Assembly: GCA_965603125.1 (NCBI GenBank)
Contig: CBFDBU010000007.1
Span: forward strand, 62,001 to 126,000
Origin: JAJRTA01 sp965603125
Lineage (GTDB): Bacteria; Zixibacteria; MSB-5A5; GN15; FEB-12
Direction of reading: 5' to 3'
DNA length: 64,000 nt
A program made the translations under genes and the position numbers. Positions 43,860 through 51,607 of the stretch are shown one piece after another. Position 1 is the first letter of the stretch. Every line of letters starts with the position of its first letter. Below the pieces are notes generated by a model. The model did no database searches. It was not told where the DNA came from and saw only the letters and a list, made by a program, of their open reading frames with translations.

Positions 43860-43888
43860 AGTATAGCAATTGGGCAATGTTAAGTCAA
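43860..43888 (-). promoter_or_regulatory. Promoter for the Cys-rich dockerin gene
   Basis: On the minus strand TTGACT, a 17-bp spacer and TATACT, with the start point near 43853, about 50 nt before the ATG. Confidence 0.72.
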
Positions 43889-44215
43889 GTGAAATTCTGG
43901 CCCTGACTCGCCAGAGGCCCATCAGGACGACGCCGGCGAAACACCGGATTTGCAGGTGCCAATTCATGCTCCGATAGCGCCGCGGCCCCAATATCGCCCT
44001 CGACAAAGTCCGGCAGGCTTCTATCTTGGCGCATTAACACGCCGCCCCGCCGTCGTAAGCCACGGTGCGACAATCACATACGTCAGGTGTTACGTTTTGG
44101 CCGGCTGTGCTTGGCTGTCTTTCCGGAGTGTGAAGGTAAGTCACAGTGATAATCAGGGCTACAAATCAAACACGTATCCCCAGCTCGGCACGATGCAGAA
44201 TTATGATAATACCTC

Positions 44216-44244
44216 TTGACTTTGCCGGTAAAGACAGATATGCT
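44216..44244 (+). promoter_or_regulatory. Promoter for the RRM protein gene
   Basis: TTGACT (44216-44221), a 17-bp spacer and TATGCT (44239-44244). It implies an untranslated leader of about 170 nt, which is long for such a small gene and similar to cold-shock mRNAs. Confidence 0.65.
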
Positions 44245-44423
44245 TTACAGTCAGAGTCGGTTTCGGTTATTGCTTTGTCGAGGCTTTGCTATTCCTGTCA
44301 AATCTCCGAAGAAGCTGAATCCGGGAACCGATGCGCAATAGTGCGCTTTAATGGGTTTATCTCGACGAACGCAGTCCCTTCCGGATGAAGCTTGATGTCT
44401 GGATAAACAAGACGGAGTGTAGA

Positions 44424-44711
44424 ATGAACATCTACGTTGGCAACCTGTCGTTTGACACGACAGAAGAACAGTTGCGTCAGGCATTTGAAGACTTCGGAGA
44501 AGTCTCAGGCGTGAACATCATCACGGACAGAGACAGTGGGAGACCAAGGGGGTTTGCCTTTGTTGAGATGTCCAGCGGGGACGAGGCTACGGCGGCAATC
44601 GCCGGACTGAATGGTCAGGACGTTAATGGACGTACGCTGAATGTCAGCGAAGCGCGCCCGCGCGCCGATAGAGGCGGCGGCCGCGGAGGCGGTCGGGGTG
44701 GCTATCGCTAG
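44424..44711 (+). CDS. RRM-type RNA-binding protein with Gly-Arg tail
   Basis: A 95-residue protein with one RNA recognition motif. RNP2 is IYVGNLS at the N terminus and RNP1 is RGFAFVEM; the last 17 residues are RGG repeats. It is like the small cold-inducible RRM proteins of Cyanobacteria and Bacteroidota, thought to be RNA chaperones. The ATG at 44424 starts exactly at the RRM; GGAG lies 6 nt before it. The in-frame extension upstream belongs to the leader. A strong terminator follows, so it is monocistronic. Confidence 0.94.
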   Translation: MNIYVGNLSFDTTEEQLRQAFEDFGEVSGVNIITDRDSGRPRGFAFVEMSSGDEATAAIAGLNGQDVNGRTLNVSEARPRADRGGGRGGGRGGYR

Positions 44712-45066
44712 TAGTCCCGGCGAGAAACCTCACCTCTTCTGCTGGTAATCACAGCAGTCTATGGTATGTAAAGGAGACCGGCTGCACGCCGGTCTCCTTT
44801 TTCAATCTCATGGTCTGCGAACATTTCCAGGCAGACTATACCCATGAGTTGGATCGGCCCTGCTGCGCGTGTACCTGCCCCGGCCTTTGATAAAGCCAAA
44901 GCAGGGCTGCGTTCATGTGGTGACGGGCGCGTTCCACACGGCAACCTGAGGACGCGCCTTCGCCCGGCAATATGATCTTGAATTGCCGGGACGTTTCCCT
45001 TACTTTCCCTATCATGATGATATCGCAGAAAGTCGCGCAGTGTGAGAAAATGCCGGATGTCAGCCC
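44712..45066. other. Intergenic region before gatE
   Basis: After the terminator of the RRM gene no coding sequence is visible. A weak promoter candidate for gatE is TTGAAT (44978-44983), a 17-bp spacer and TACTTT (45001-45006). Confidence 0.35.
44771..44802 (+). terminator. Rho-independent terminator
   Basis: A 12-bp stem AAGGAGACCGGC / GCCGGTCTCCTT with loop TGCAC and a T run. It ends the RRM gene. Confidence 0.92.
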
Positions 45067-47049
45067 ATGCATAAAAAGGTAGACCCCGACAGCAATTTCG
45101 AGCGGACCAGGCGCCAGGTAGACTTTGTCCCGCGGGCCAAGGCGGATATGTCGGTTTACGCCGGTTTGGGTTTCAGATGTGGGCTTGAAATCCATCAGCA
45201 ACTGGACACGGCGCAGAAACTGTTCTGTCGCTGTCCGGCCGGCATATATCAGAATGGCGATGACTATGATGCCGAAGTCGTCCGGCACATGCGCCCGACT
45301 TTGAGCGAGCTTGGCGAGTATGACGGCACGGCGCTCATGGAGTTCAAGACGAGGAAGAACATCATCTACAGAATCAAGAATGAGACAGCCTGTACCTACG
45401 ATATCGACGATACGCCGCCGTTCCCGATAAATCGCAAGGCTCTGCACATCGCCATCGAGATAGCTCTGCTGCTGAAAACAAACATCGTGGGAGAACTCCA
45501 CGTAACCCGCAAGCAGTACTTGGACGGAAGTATCCCCACCGGGTTTCAGCGGACGGCAATTGTCGGCATCGAGGGTTTTATCCCGCTGTCCAATAAGAAT
45601 GTCCGCATCATCCAGTTGAGCCTGGAGGAGGATGCCTGCCGGGAGGTGTCGGATGTGGGGCACTGGCGCACTTACACCACCGACCGTCTCGGGATGCCGT
45701 TGATCGAATCAGTCACTTATCCCGACATGACCACCCCCGATGAGGCGGCCGAAGCGGCTCACTACCTGCGATTCCTGGCCAGGAGTTCCGGCAAGGTGCG
45801 GACGGGCATCGGAGCCGCCCGCCAGGATGTCAATGTCAGCATAACCGGCGGCACCAGAGTTGAAATCAAGGGTGTGGCACACATCAAGCGAATTCCCGAA
45901 CTGACTCATGTCGAGGCTTTTCGGCAGAAAGCGTTGCTGGCCATCAGAGCAATCCTGGTCGACCGACTTGGAAAAAGCGACAACTGGAGCATCAATCACA
46001 AGGATCTGGACTTTGGGCAGTTGTCGGTCGACTACGCGCCCTTGTATACTGCCGGAGATGCGAAGCAGCGACTGACGGCCGTGAACCTTCCGGGTTTCGC
46101 CGGACTGCTCTCGCACTTCACGCAACCGGGGAAGGTCTTCGCAAATGAGATCAGCGATCGATTGAAAGTCATTGCCTGCCTTGAGAAGCCGAATATGCTG
46201 CATTCCGAACAGCGGCAACCGGTGTTGTCCGACCAATTACTCGCATCAATACGGCAACATCTTGGGTCTGAGCCGGAAGACGCACAGATACTGGTCTGGG
46301 GTGCAAACGCGGACATCGACACAGCCGTTGAGACTATAGAAGAACGCTGCCGCCTGGCGTTCGATGGTGTGCCGAACGAAACACGAAAAGCCCTCCGGGA
46401 CGGGACGACGATTTTCGAGAGGGTGCTGCCCGGGCCTGATCGCATGTACCCTGATACCGATTCCGCCCCAATTCCCATCGAAAACGAAATGATAGACGAA
46501 AAGAGAAAACAGGTTCCGGTTTCAGTGCAGGACAGGCTGACGCAATTGCGCGACTGGGAAATCCCGCAGGATACATACACTTTCTTGCTCAAGCGCAATC
46601 TGCTGCCGCTCATCGACAAGATCACCGGCAAGTGCGGTATAAATCCCAAGTTCATCGGCACCTTGCTCGGGCAAACGCTCAAAAGCCTCGAGGGCAGAGG
46701 CCCAAGCGCGGACGGCTTCAGTTACAACAAGATATACGGACTGGCGAAATTCGTGAAATCCCGCGGCCTCGTGGCCGAGATCATGAAGGCGATGCTGCCG
46801 GTCCTCTATGAGCATCCCGGTATCGCCTTCGATTCCGCCCTGACAGTCATTGGCTTCCAATCGATATCCGCCGACAACATAATGTTATACGTGCCCGCGT
46901 TAAAGGAACGCTTTAAGCCAAAGAACGACAGTGTGGCGTCGGAGGTGTGCAGCGAGTGGATTATGGGCAATCTGCGAAAACTTGCCCTCGGCAACATTCC
47001 ACTGCGAGAACTCAGAGCCCTGGTTGCTCGGGAGGTCGGTCGTGACTGA
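45067..47049 (+). CDS. gatE: Glu-tRNA(Gln) amidotransferase subunit GatE (archaeal type)
   Basis: The GatB-type subunit of the GatDE enzyme that converts Glu-tRNA(Gln) to Gln-tRNA(Gln); it phosphorylates the Glu moiety and binds tRNA. The catalytic 'cradle' begins GLEIHQQL (39-46) with CRCPAG, and includes DVNVSI and GTRVEIKGV. The AspRS-like GAD insertion that separates GatE from GatB is present (LPGFAGLLSHFTQPGK to PGPDRMYPDTDSAP). A helical YqeY-like tail ends the 660-residue chain. The start at 45067 has a weak ribosome site; ATG at 45148 is an alternative. gatD overlaps it by 8 bp. The characterised enzymes are archaeal, so its presence here is notable. Confidence 0.93.
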   Translation: MHKKVDPDSNFERTRRQVDFVPRAKADMSVYAGLGFRCGLEIHQQLDTAQKLFCRCPAGIYQNGDDYDAEVVRHMRPTLSELGEYDGTALMEFKTRKNIIYRIKNETACTYDIDDTPPFPINRKALHIAIEIALLLKTNIVGELHVTRKQYLDGSIPTGFQRTAIVGIEGFIPLSNKNVRIIQLSLEEDACREVSDVGHWRTYTTDRLGMPLIESVTYPDMTTPDEAAEAAHYLRFLARSSGKVRTGIGAARQDVNVSITGGTRVEIKGVAHIKRIPELTHVEAFRQKALLAIRAILVDRLGKSDNWSINHKDLDFGQLSVDYAPLYTAGDAKQRLTAVNLPGFAGLLSHFTQPGKVFANEISDRLKVIACLEKPNMLHSEQRQPVLSDQLLASIRQHLGSEPEDAQILVWGANADIDTAVETIEERCRLAFDGVPNETRKALRDGTTIFERVLPGPDRMYPDTDSAPIPIENEMIDEKRKQVPVSVQDRLTQLRDWEIPQDTYTFLLKRNLLPLIDKITGKCGINPKFIGTLLGQTLKSLEGRGPSADGFSYNKIYGLAKFVKSRGLVAEIMKAMLPVLYEHPGIAFDSALTVIGFQSISADNIMLYVPALKERFKPKNDSVASEVCSEWIMGNLRKLALGNIPLRELRALVAREVGRD

Positions 47050-48424
47050 TATCTTCAAAGGCTACAAGGGTTCGGCGCTGTCGGTTCTCAAATCGCACAA
47101 TGCGCGCGTCTGGGGTGATACCGTTATCAAGACTACTCGCGGGGACTTTCAGGGTATCATCCTGCCGCGGGCGGAGAATGACGATGATTGCCATATCGTG
47201 CTCAAGCTCGCCACCGGATACAACATCGGCATCGCCGTTGAAACAATCACGGACATGAAAGAGATAGGCTACAAGGAAGCTCACTACAAGATTCCCGAGA
47301 AGGAGTTTCCGAAATCTCCGAACAAGCCCCACATCAAGCTGTTCGGGACCGGCGGCACCATCGCCTCCCGGCTCGACTATCGAACCGGCGCGGTGATACC
47401 CGCATTCTCGCCCGGCGAACTGTACGGAGCAGTACCTGAACTGGCTGACATCTGCAATCTGACCACCGAGAAGCTGTTCGCGGTCTTCAGCGAGAACATG
47501 GGACCCCGGCAGTATATGAAGCTGGCTGTATCCATCGGTAAGGAGATCGAGCGAGGAATCGACGGCATCGTGATCGGTCACGGCACCGACACCATGCACC
47601 ACACGGCAGCGGCTCTGGCTTTCATGATTCAGGACTCGCCGGTTCCGATCGTCCTGGTCGGCTCGCAGCGATCTTCAGACCGCCCCTCCTCCGATGCCGC
47701 CCTCAACCTGATTCATGCGACAAAGACCGCTGCGGAGTCTGATATCGCCGAGGTAGTGGTCTGTATGTTCGGCCCGACATCGGATGAATACGGCTTGCTG
47801 CATCGCGGAACCAGGGTGCGAAAAATGCACTCATCCTACCGGTCAACCTTTCGTACTATCAGCGATATTCCCGTGGCGATGGTAGATCGCGAGAAAATCA
47901 CACCACTGAAGGACGCCTACAACAAGCGCCGTAGCGACCGCAAGGTCAATATTACCGCCTGCTTCGAAGAGAAGGTTGCCCTGGTTTACTACTATCCCAA
48001 CATGATGCCGGATATCATCGACTCACTTGTCGATAACGGCTACCGCGGTATCGTCATTGCCGGGACCGGGTTGGGGCATGTCAACAAACCGGTCTACCCC
48101 GCCATCGAGCGAGCCACCAGGGCGGGCGTCGCCGTTTATATGACTGTCCAGACCCTCTGGGGCTACGTACACATGTTTGTCTATGATACGGGGCGCGACC
48201 TGATGGCCAGGGGGATCGTTCCGACGGAGAACATGCTGCCGGAAGTCGCCTACGTCAAGCTTGGCTGGGCACTGGCGCAGACGGACGATACGGACGAAGT
48301 CCGCAGGATCATGCTGACGCCGATCTGCGGAGAAATCACCGAGCGCGAACCCTACAACGGCTATCTCGTGTTCCAGGGCGGTGTGCCCGAAATGGAAGAA
48401 TTCCTCCACGACATCCACAAATAG
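47042..48424 (+). CDS. gatD: Glu-tRNA(Gln) amidotransferase subunit GatD (asparaginase-like)
   Basis: The amidase subunit of GatDE, which releases ammonia from glutamine or asparagine for transfer on GatE. It has an N-terminal all-beta domain of about 90 residues typical of GatD (SHNARVWGDTVIKTTRGDFQG) and an L-asparaginase-type domain. The nucleophile region is GTGGTIAS (T106), the second Thr-Asp pair is T182-D183 in GHGTDTM, and VGSQRSSDRPSSDAA matches GatD. K261 in VRKMHSS is a candidate for the fourth catalytic residue. The start is GTG, inside the end of gatE, giving 460 residues. Plain asparaginases lack the N-terminal domain. Confidence 0.94.
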   Translation: MTDIFKGYKGSALSVLKSHNARVWGDTVIKTTRGDFQGIILPRAENDDDCHIVLKLATGYNIGIAVETITDMKEIGYKEAHYKIPEKEFPKSPNKPHIKLFGTGGTIASRLDYRTGAVIPAFSPGELYGAVPELADICNLTTEKLFAVFSENMGPRQYMKLAVSIGKEIERGIDGIVIGHGTDTMHHTAAALAFMIQDSPVPIVLVGSQRSSDRPSSDAALNLIHATKTAAESDIAEVVVCMFGPTSDEYGLLHRGTRVRKMHSSYRSTFRTISDIPVAMVDREKITPLKDAYNKRRSDRKVNITACFEEKVALVYYYPNMMPDIIDSLVDNGYRGIVIAGTGLGHVNKPVYPAIERATRAGVAVYMTVQTLWGYVHMFVYDTGRDLMARGIVPTENMLPEVAYVKLGWALAQTDDTDEVRRIMLTPICGEITEREPYNGYLVFQGGVPEMEEFLHDIHK

Positions 48425-48482
48425 GGCTGGCTCCGGGCGGAAGACATACCCTGTGTTCTCGCTGTTACCTCGGGAAGCGCCC

Positions 48483-50633
48483 TCAGCATGATTCGGGCGG
48501 CAGGCCGCTGTTGAACATGTAGTCGACCAGTCTGACCAGGTCGGAGATATCCAGGACACCGCTTCCGTCGATATCGGCTTCCTCCGGGCATGGTGATTCC
48601 GGACCCTGGCAGAACATATAGTCAACTAAGTACACCAGGTCGGAGATATCTATGTTGTTGCCGGGATCGTTGTCGACGTTGCCGCGTATTCCCACGCAGC
48701 AGCCGGGTTCACCGTAGGTCACCGTCGCGCCTGAAGTACGAACCTCGTAGTCAAATCTGTCGGAGTAGAACGTCGGCTCGTAGTTCGTATAGCCCTCAAG
48801 ATTGACCAAGGTGCTCTGGTCGGGAAGGGCCTGCCCGGAGACTTCGAAGTACAGTTTCAACACAGGACCGGTACCGGGCTCGAGTTCGGGACCGCTGCCG
48901 GAAGTTGACGCCAGCAGCTTGATGGTTGTCTTCTTGCTGGAGGGGACGTATTGAATCTGTTGCTTGAGATCGAAGTAGTCGGTGCGGCACCCGGCGGTAG
49001 AGAACGACTGGTAGGTGAGATCGAGGTCACCGCCATAGAGAACCGGCACCTTGATCTGGCTGAGCGGGAGCATATTGCGGGCGTGGACCACAACTTCAAC
49101 AATGCCGCCGGGCAGCCCCGAGGCGTCCTCGCCGATCAGGGAATCCGCCAGGGAGAGTATGTAACCGGATTTGATCTTCTGCCGCACTTCGACTCCCGCC
49201 GTAACCTGCAGCGTGACGTCAAAGATGCCGGCTGTCTCGTAGGTGTGAACAGGCGACTGCAAGGCGGAACTCCCGCCGTCGCCGAAATCCCACGCCCAGG
49301 TATCGACATTCAGGTCCGAGAAACCGGTGAAACTCACGTCAAAGGGGACCCAGCCGATGGTTGTGTCAGCGTAGATGACGGCCGCTTTGTCGGGCTTGAT
49401 ATTCCTGATCAGATCTTCGTACATCGGATCACACCCCTCCCAGGGACAGTGGATGCCGTCCAGGACAAACCAGGAATTGTGAGGGCCGCCCCAACCGTAA
49501 TTGATATGGTACAGCATCAGATCGTCATTGGTGCTGTACCCGTCGCAGATGATGGAGTGGCCGACGATGCAGTACTCCATCGGTAAGCCCTGGTCGATCT
49601 GCTCCACAATGATACTGAACCACTCCTCGGCCATATAGTCGTAGCGGTACAGTTCCTCGATGTCCCAGGAGTAGCCGAAGTAAGTAGGCATGTGTGTCAG
49701 CATCATTGCCGGCCAGGCACCTGATCCGCAGTTTCCGTAACCCATTTCCAGCGCCACGCCGACCTCGTAGCACAGCTCAGCCATGGCTGCTTCTTCTTCC
49801 GGCTCACAGCCAAAGGGACAACTGTTAATGATGTTGTCCCAGTCGTAGGGATCGGAGAAGTGCGCCGTCAGATAGGCGCCCGGAGTTTGACCCTCGCATG
49901 ACCAGTCGCCGTCCCACCAATAGGTATGGCTGCCGTCGCCTTCCAGTGGCCATTGGTGATAGGCCATGATCTGAGAATAGGCGGTAGCGACACAACCGAC
50001 CACGCAGCGGCCGCCGTCGCCCATCGGGCAGTAATCGTTATAAGGACTGGACTGGTTCCATATAGTAGTAAGCAAGGGGCCTACGACATCCATCGGAGCG
50101 CGTGATCCTGCCCCAAGCGTCTCCTTAAACTTGTCGGGGGATACGAGAAACCGGTCCCACTGCCGCCCGTTCCGGGAGTCATAGAGAATCTCGCCCTGCG
50201 CCGGTTGATCTGCCTCAAGAGCGCCGTAGATATCGACGTAACGCTTTAGACGATCGGCAAGCACGTCTCTTAGAAGCTGCGTCACGCCACCCGTCGCCGA
50301 CACGTCCAGGTCCGACTCTGTGGAATAGGCCTTGATCGGCGGCAATTCCTTGAGAATCGGCACAACGACGTACCCTTTGGGCTTGATTGCAAAGCAGTGG
50401 GCCAGAAGCTGTCCGTCTCTTGTCAGCGTCCGCATTTCACCGAATTCAGGCGCCGTCGCCCCGGCCCAGTGGCCGCGCTCGGCCACGATGTACGAAACCC
50501 AGTTTCGGCAGACGGTCTCCATCTCATCCGCGGTGGCTATCCGGGCCTGAACCGCCGGGGCAGCCACCATGACAAATATCAGCAATGCCGACAGGCAAAC
50601 CACTGCCCGCCTCGATGCTACTGCGGTCTTCAT
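48483..50633 (-). CDS. Secreted C10 (streptopain-like) peptidase with PKD, cohesin-like and dockerin modules
   Basis: A 716-residue exported cysteine peptidase. A signal peptide (to about residue 30) is followed by an inhibitory propeptide (to about 150) and a C10 domain. The nucleophile is C214 in VVGCVATAYSQIMAYHQWP, the His is H359 in VGHSIICDGY, and YGWGG follows. After it come a PKD domain (about 418-480, with WAWDFGDGGSS), a cohesin-like beta domain (about 490-620, VEVVVHARNMLPLSQIKVPV...GTGPVLKLYFEVSG) and two dockerin repeats (NIDISDLVYLVDYMF, VLDISDLVRLVDYMF). GGGAGAA lies before the ATG. A paralogue lies 1 kb away. It could be processed by itself, as in streptopain. Confidence 0.88.
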   Translation of the reverse strand: MKTAVASRRAVVCLSALLIFVMVAAPAVQARIATADEMETVCRNWVSYIVAERGHWAGATAPEFGEMRTLTRDGQLLAHCFAIKPKGYVVVPILKELPPIKAYSTESDLDVSATGGVTQLLRDVLADRLKRYVDIYGALEADQPAQGEILYDSRNGRQWDRFLVSPDKFKETLGAGSRAPMDVVGPLLTTIWNQSSPYNDYCPMGDGGRCVVGCVATAYSQIMAYHQWPLEGDGSHTYWWDGDWSCEGQTPGAYLTAHFSDPYDWDNIINSCPFGCEPEEEAAMAELCYEVGVALEMGYGNCGSGAWPAMMLTHMPTYFGYSWDIEELYRYDYMAEEWFSIIVEQIDQGLPMEYCIVGHSIICDGYSTNDDLMLYHINYGWGGPHNSWFVLDGIHCPWEGCDPMYEDLIRNIKPDKAAVIYADTTIGWVPFDVSFTGFSDLNVDTWAWDFGDGGSSALQSPVHTYETAGIFDVTLQVTAGVEVRQKIKSGYILSLADSLIGEDASGLPGGIVEVVVHARNMLPLSQIKVPVLYGGDLDLTYQSFSTAGCRTDYFDLKQQIQYVPSSKKTTIKLLASTSGSGPELEPGTGPVLKLYFEVSGQALPDQSTLVNLEGYTNYEPTFYSDRFDYEVRTSGATVTYGEPGCCVGIRGNVDNDPGNNIDISDLVYLVDYMFCQGPESPCPEEADIDGSGVLDISDLVRLVDYMFNSGLPPESC

Positions 50634-50931
50634 ATGAGTTCTCCCGTTCATTAGTCACCCGGTGATTCGAAGCGGGGCGAAGCTGCCGCGGGGGCTGATT
50701 TTCTTGTGCTGTCGCCCGCAGGCGTGACTCCTGCTGTACTCAGATAAATATACGACAATTCCTGCGCCTGACAACAGTTTTTCAGCGCAAAACCCTGGCT
50801 AGGGGCCATCTTCTCACGTGACGAGAGCGACAGGGAGCTGGACGGCCGACCAGCAATGCCGATATCATAATGATAGGCGCCCCGATTGAGCAGCGGTGGG
50901 GGGGAGGTTCCGAATTGGGGGACTGATCGCA
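50634..50931. other. Divergent intergenic region with the C10 promoter
   Basis: It contains the minus-strand promoter of the first C10 gene (separate entry). No other coding or repeat signal is seen; a plus-strand promoter for the next gene is not obvious. Confidence 0.4.
50747..50774 (-). promoter_or_regulatory. Promoter of the first C10 peptidase gene
   Basis: On the minus strand TTGTCA, a 16-bp spacer and TATATT. The ten bases TCGTATATTT are shared exactly with the promoter of the second C10 gene. Confidence 0.65.
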
Positions 50932-51498
50932 ATGACCTACTTCGAAGTGAAGCACAGACTGGAGATCCTGGCTCAGTTCAGGCGGCTCTACGCGGAGTAT
51001 CTCACTTTCGTGAACCGTGAAGGGAACGTGGCAGCACAAATCGTCCGTGAGAAGATGGAACCCCTGACCAGCATTGCCGTGGATTCCCTTCGGAGGGTCG
51101 ATCTGGGGGAGATGCTCACCAAGGATGCTCCCGCAAGGGGCGGAAGAAAGATCAGGATCAACCTCATCCGGGCCATATTCCGGGACCACATTATTCGCCA
51201 CTACGTTCTGGACGAGCAGGCCCCGCTGAAGGTTCTGGATCAGGGGATTGTCCGCTATCGCACGCTGCTGTGGAAGCAGACCGTACACCTTTTCAATCCG
51301 TTTTTCTGGCTTTATCATTACACCGGTTTCGTGGCTCGCCTGCCGTTGCTCTTGTTCCGCCACGCCGGGTACGATGTTGACGCTGCCGAGCGGTTGTACT
51401 CCATGCGGGTTTTCATCGTTCTCTTCCAGGTAGTCTTCTACTATGTGCTGCTCCGGTCACTGGGCGTTTTTGACTGGTTCTGGCAAAATCTGCTCTGA
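50932..51498 (+). CDS. Membrane protein of unknown function
   Basis: A 188-residue protein with a charged helical N-terminal half (VKHRLEILAQFRRLYAEYL...) and two or three hydrophobic stretches in the C-terminal half (LFNPFFWLYHYTGFVARLPLLLF and MRVFIVLFQVVFYYVLLRS). I do not recognise the family. It lies between two divergently and tandemly arranged C10 peptidase genes on the opposite strand; the location is the only hint of a link. The ATG at 50932 is chosen over the upstream in-frame ATG because the first 12 residues of the longer form are Gly-rich and unlike a start. Confidence 0.7.
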   Translation: MTYFEVKHRLEILAQFRRLYAEYLTFVNREGNVAAQIVREKMEPLTSIAVDSLRRVDLGEMLTKDAPARGGRKIRINLIRAIFRDHIIRHYVLDEQAPLKVLDQGIVRYRTLLWKQTVHLFNPFFWLYHYTGFVARLPLLLFRHAGYDVDAAERLYSMRVFIVLFQVVFYYVLLRSLGVFDWFWQNLL

Positions 51499-51607
51499 AC
51501 GGGCGCCGTCCCCTTGTGCAACAGGCAGGCAGACTAAACGGTGGCTGCTCCCGCTTGGGGCGGAAGCGGCCGTCGCTTATCTGTGAGTGCCGAAGGCTCT
51601 GATCAAT

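Larger units (their letters stand above)
43801..44423. other. Divergent intergenic region with two promoters
   Basis: It holds the promoters of the Cys-rich dockerin gene and of the RRM gene (separate entries). The 330 bp between the two promoters show no convincing gene or repeat. Downstream of the plus promoter, GCGCAATAGTGCGC (near 44334) can form a small hairpin in the RRM leader. Confidence 0.5.
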
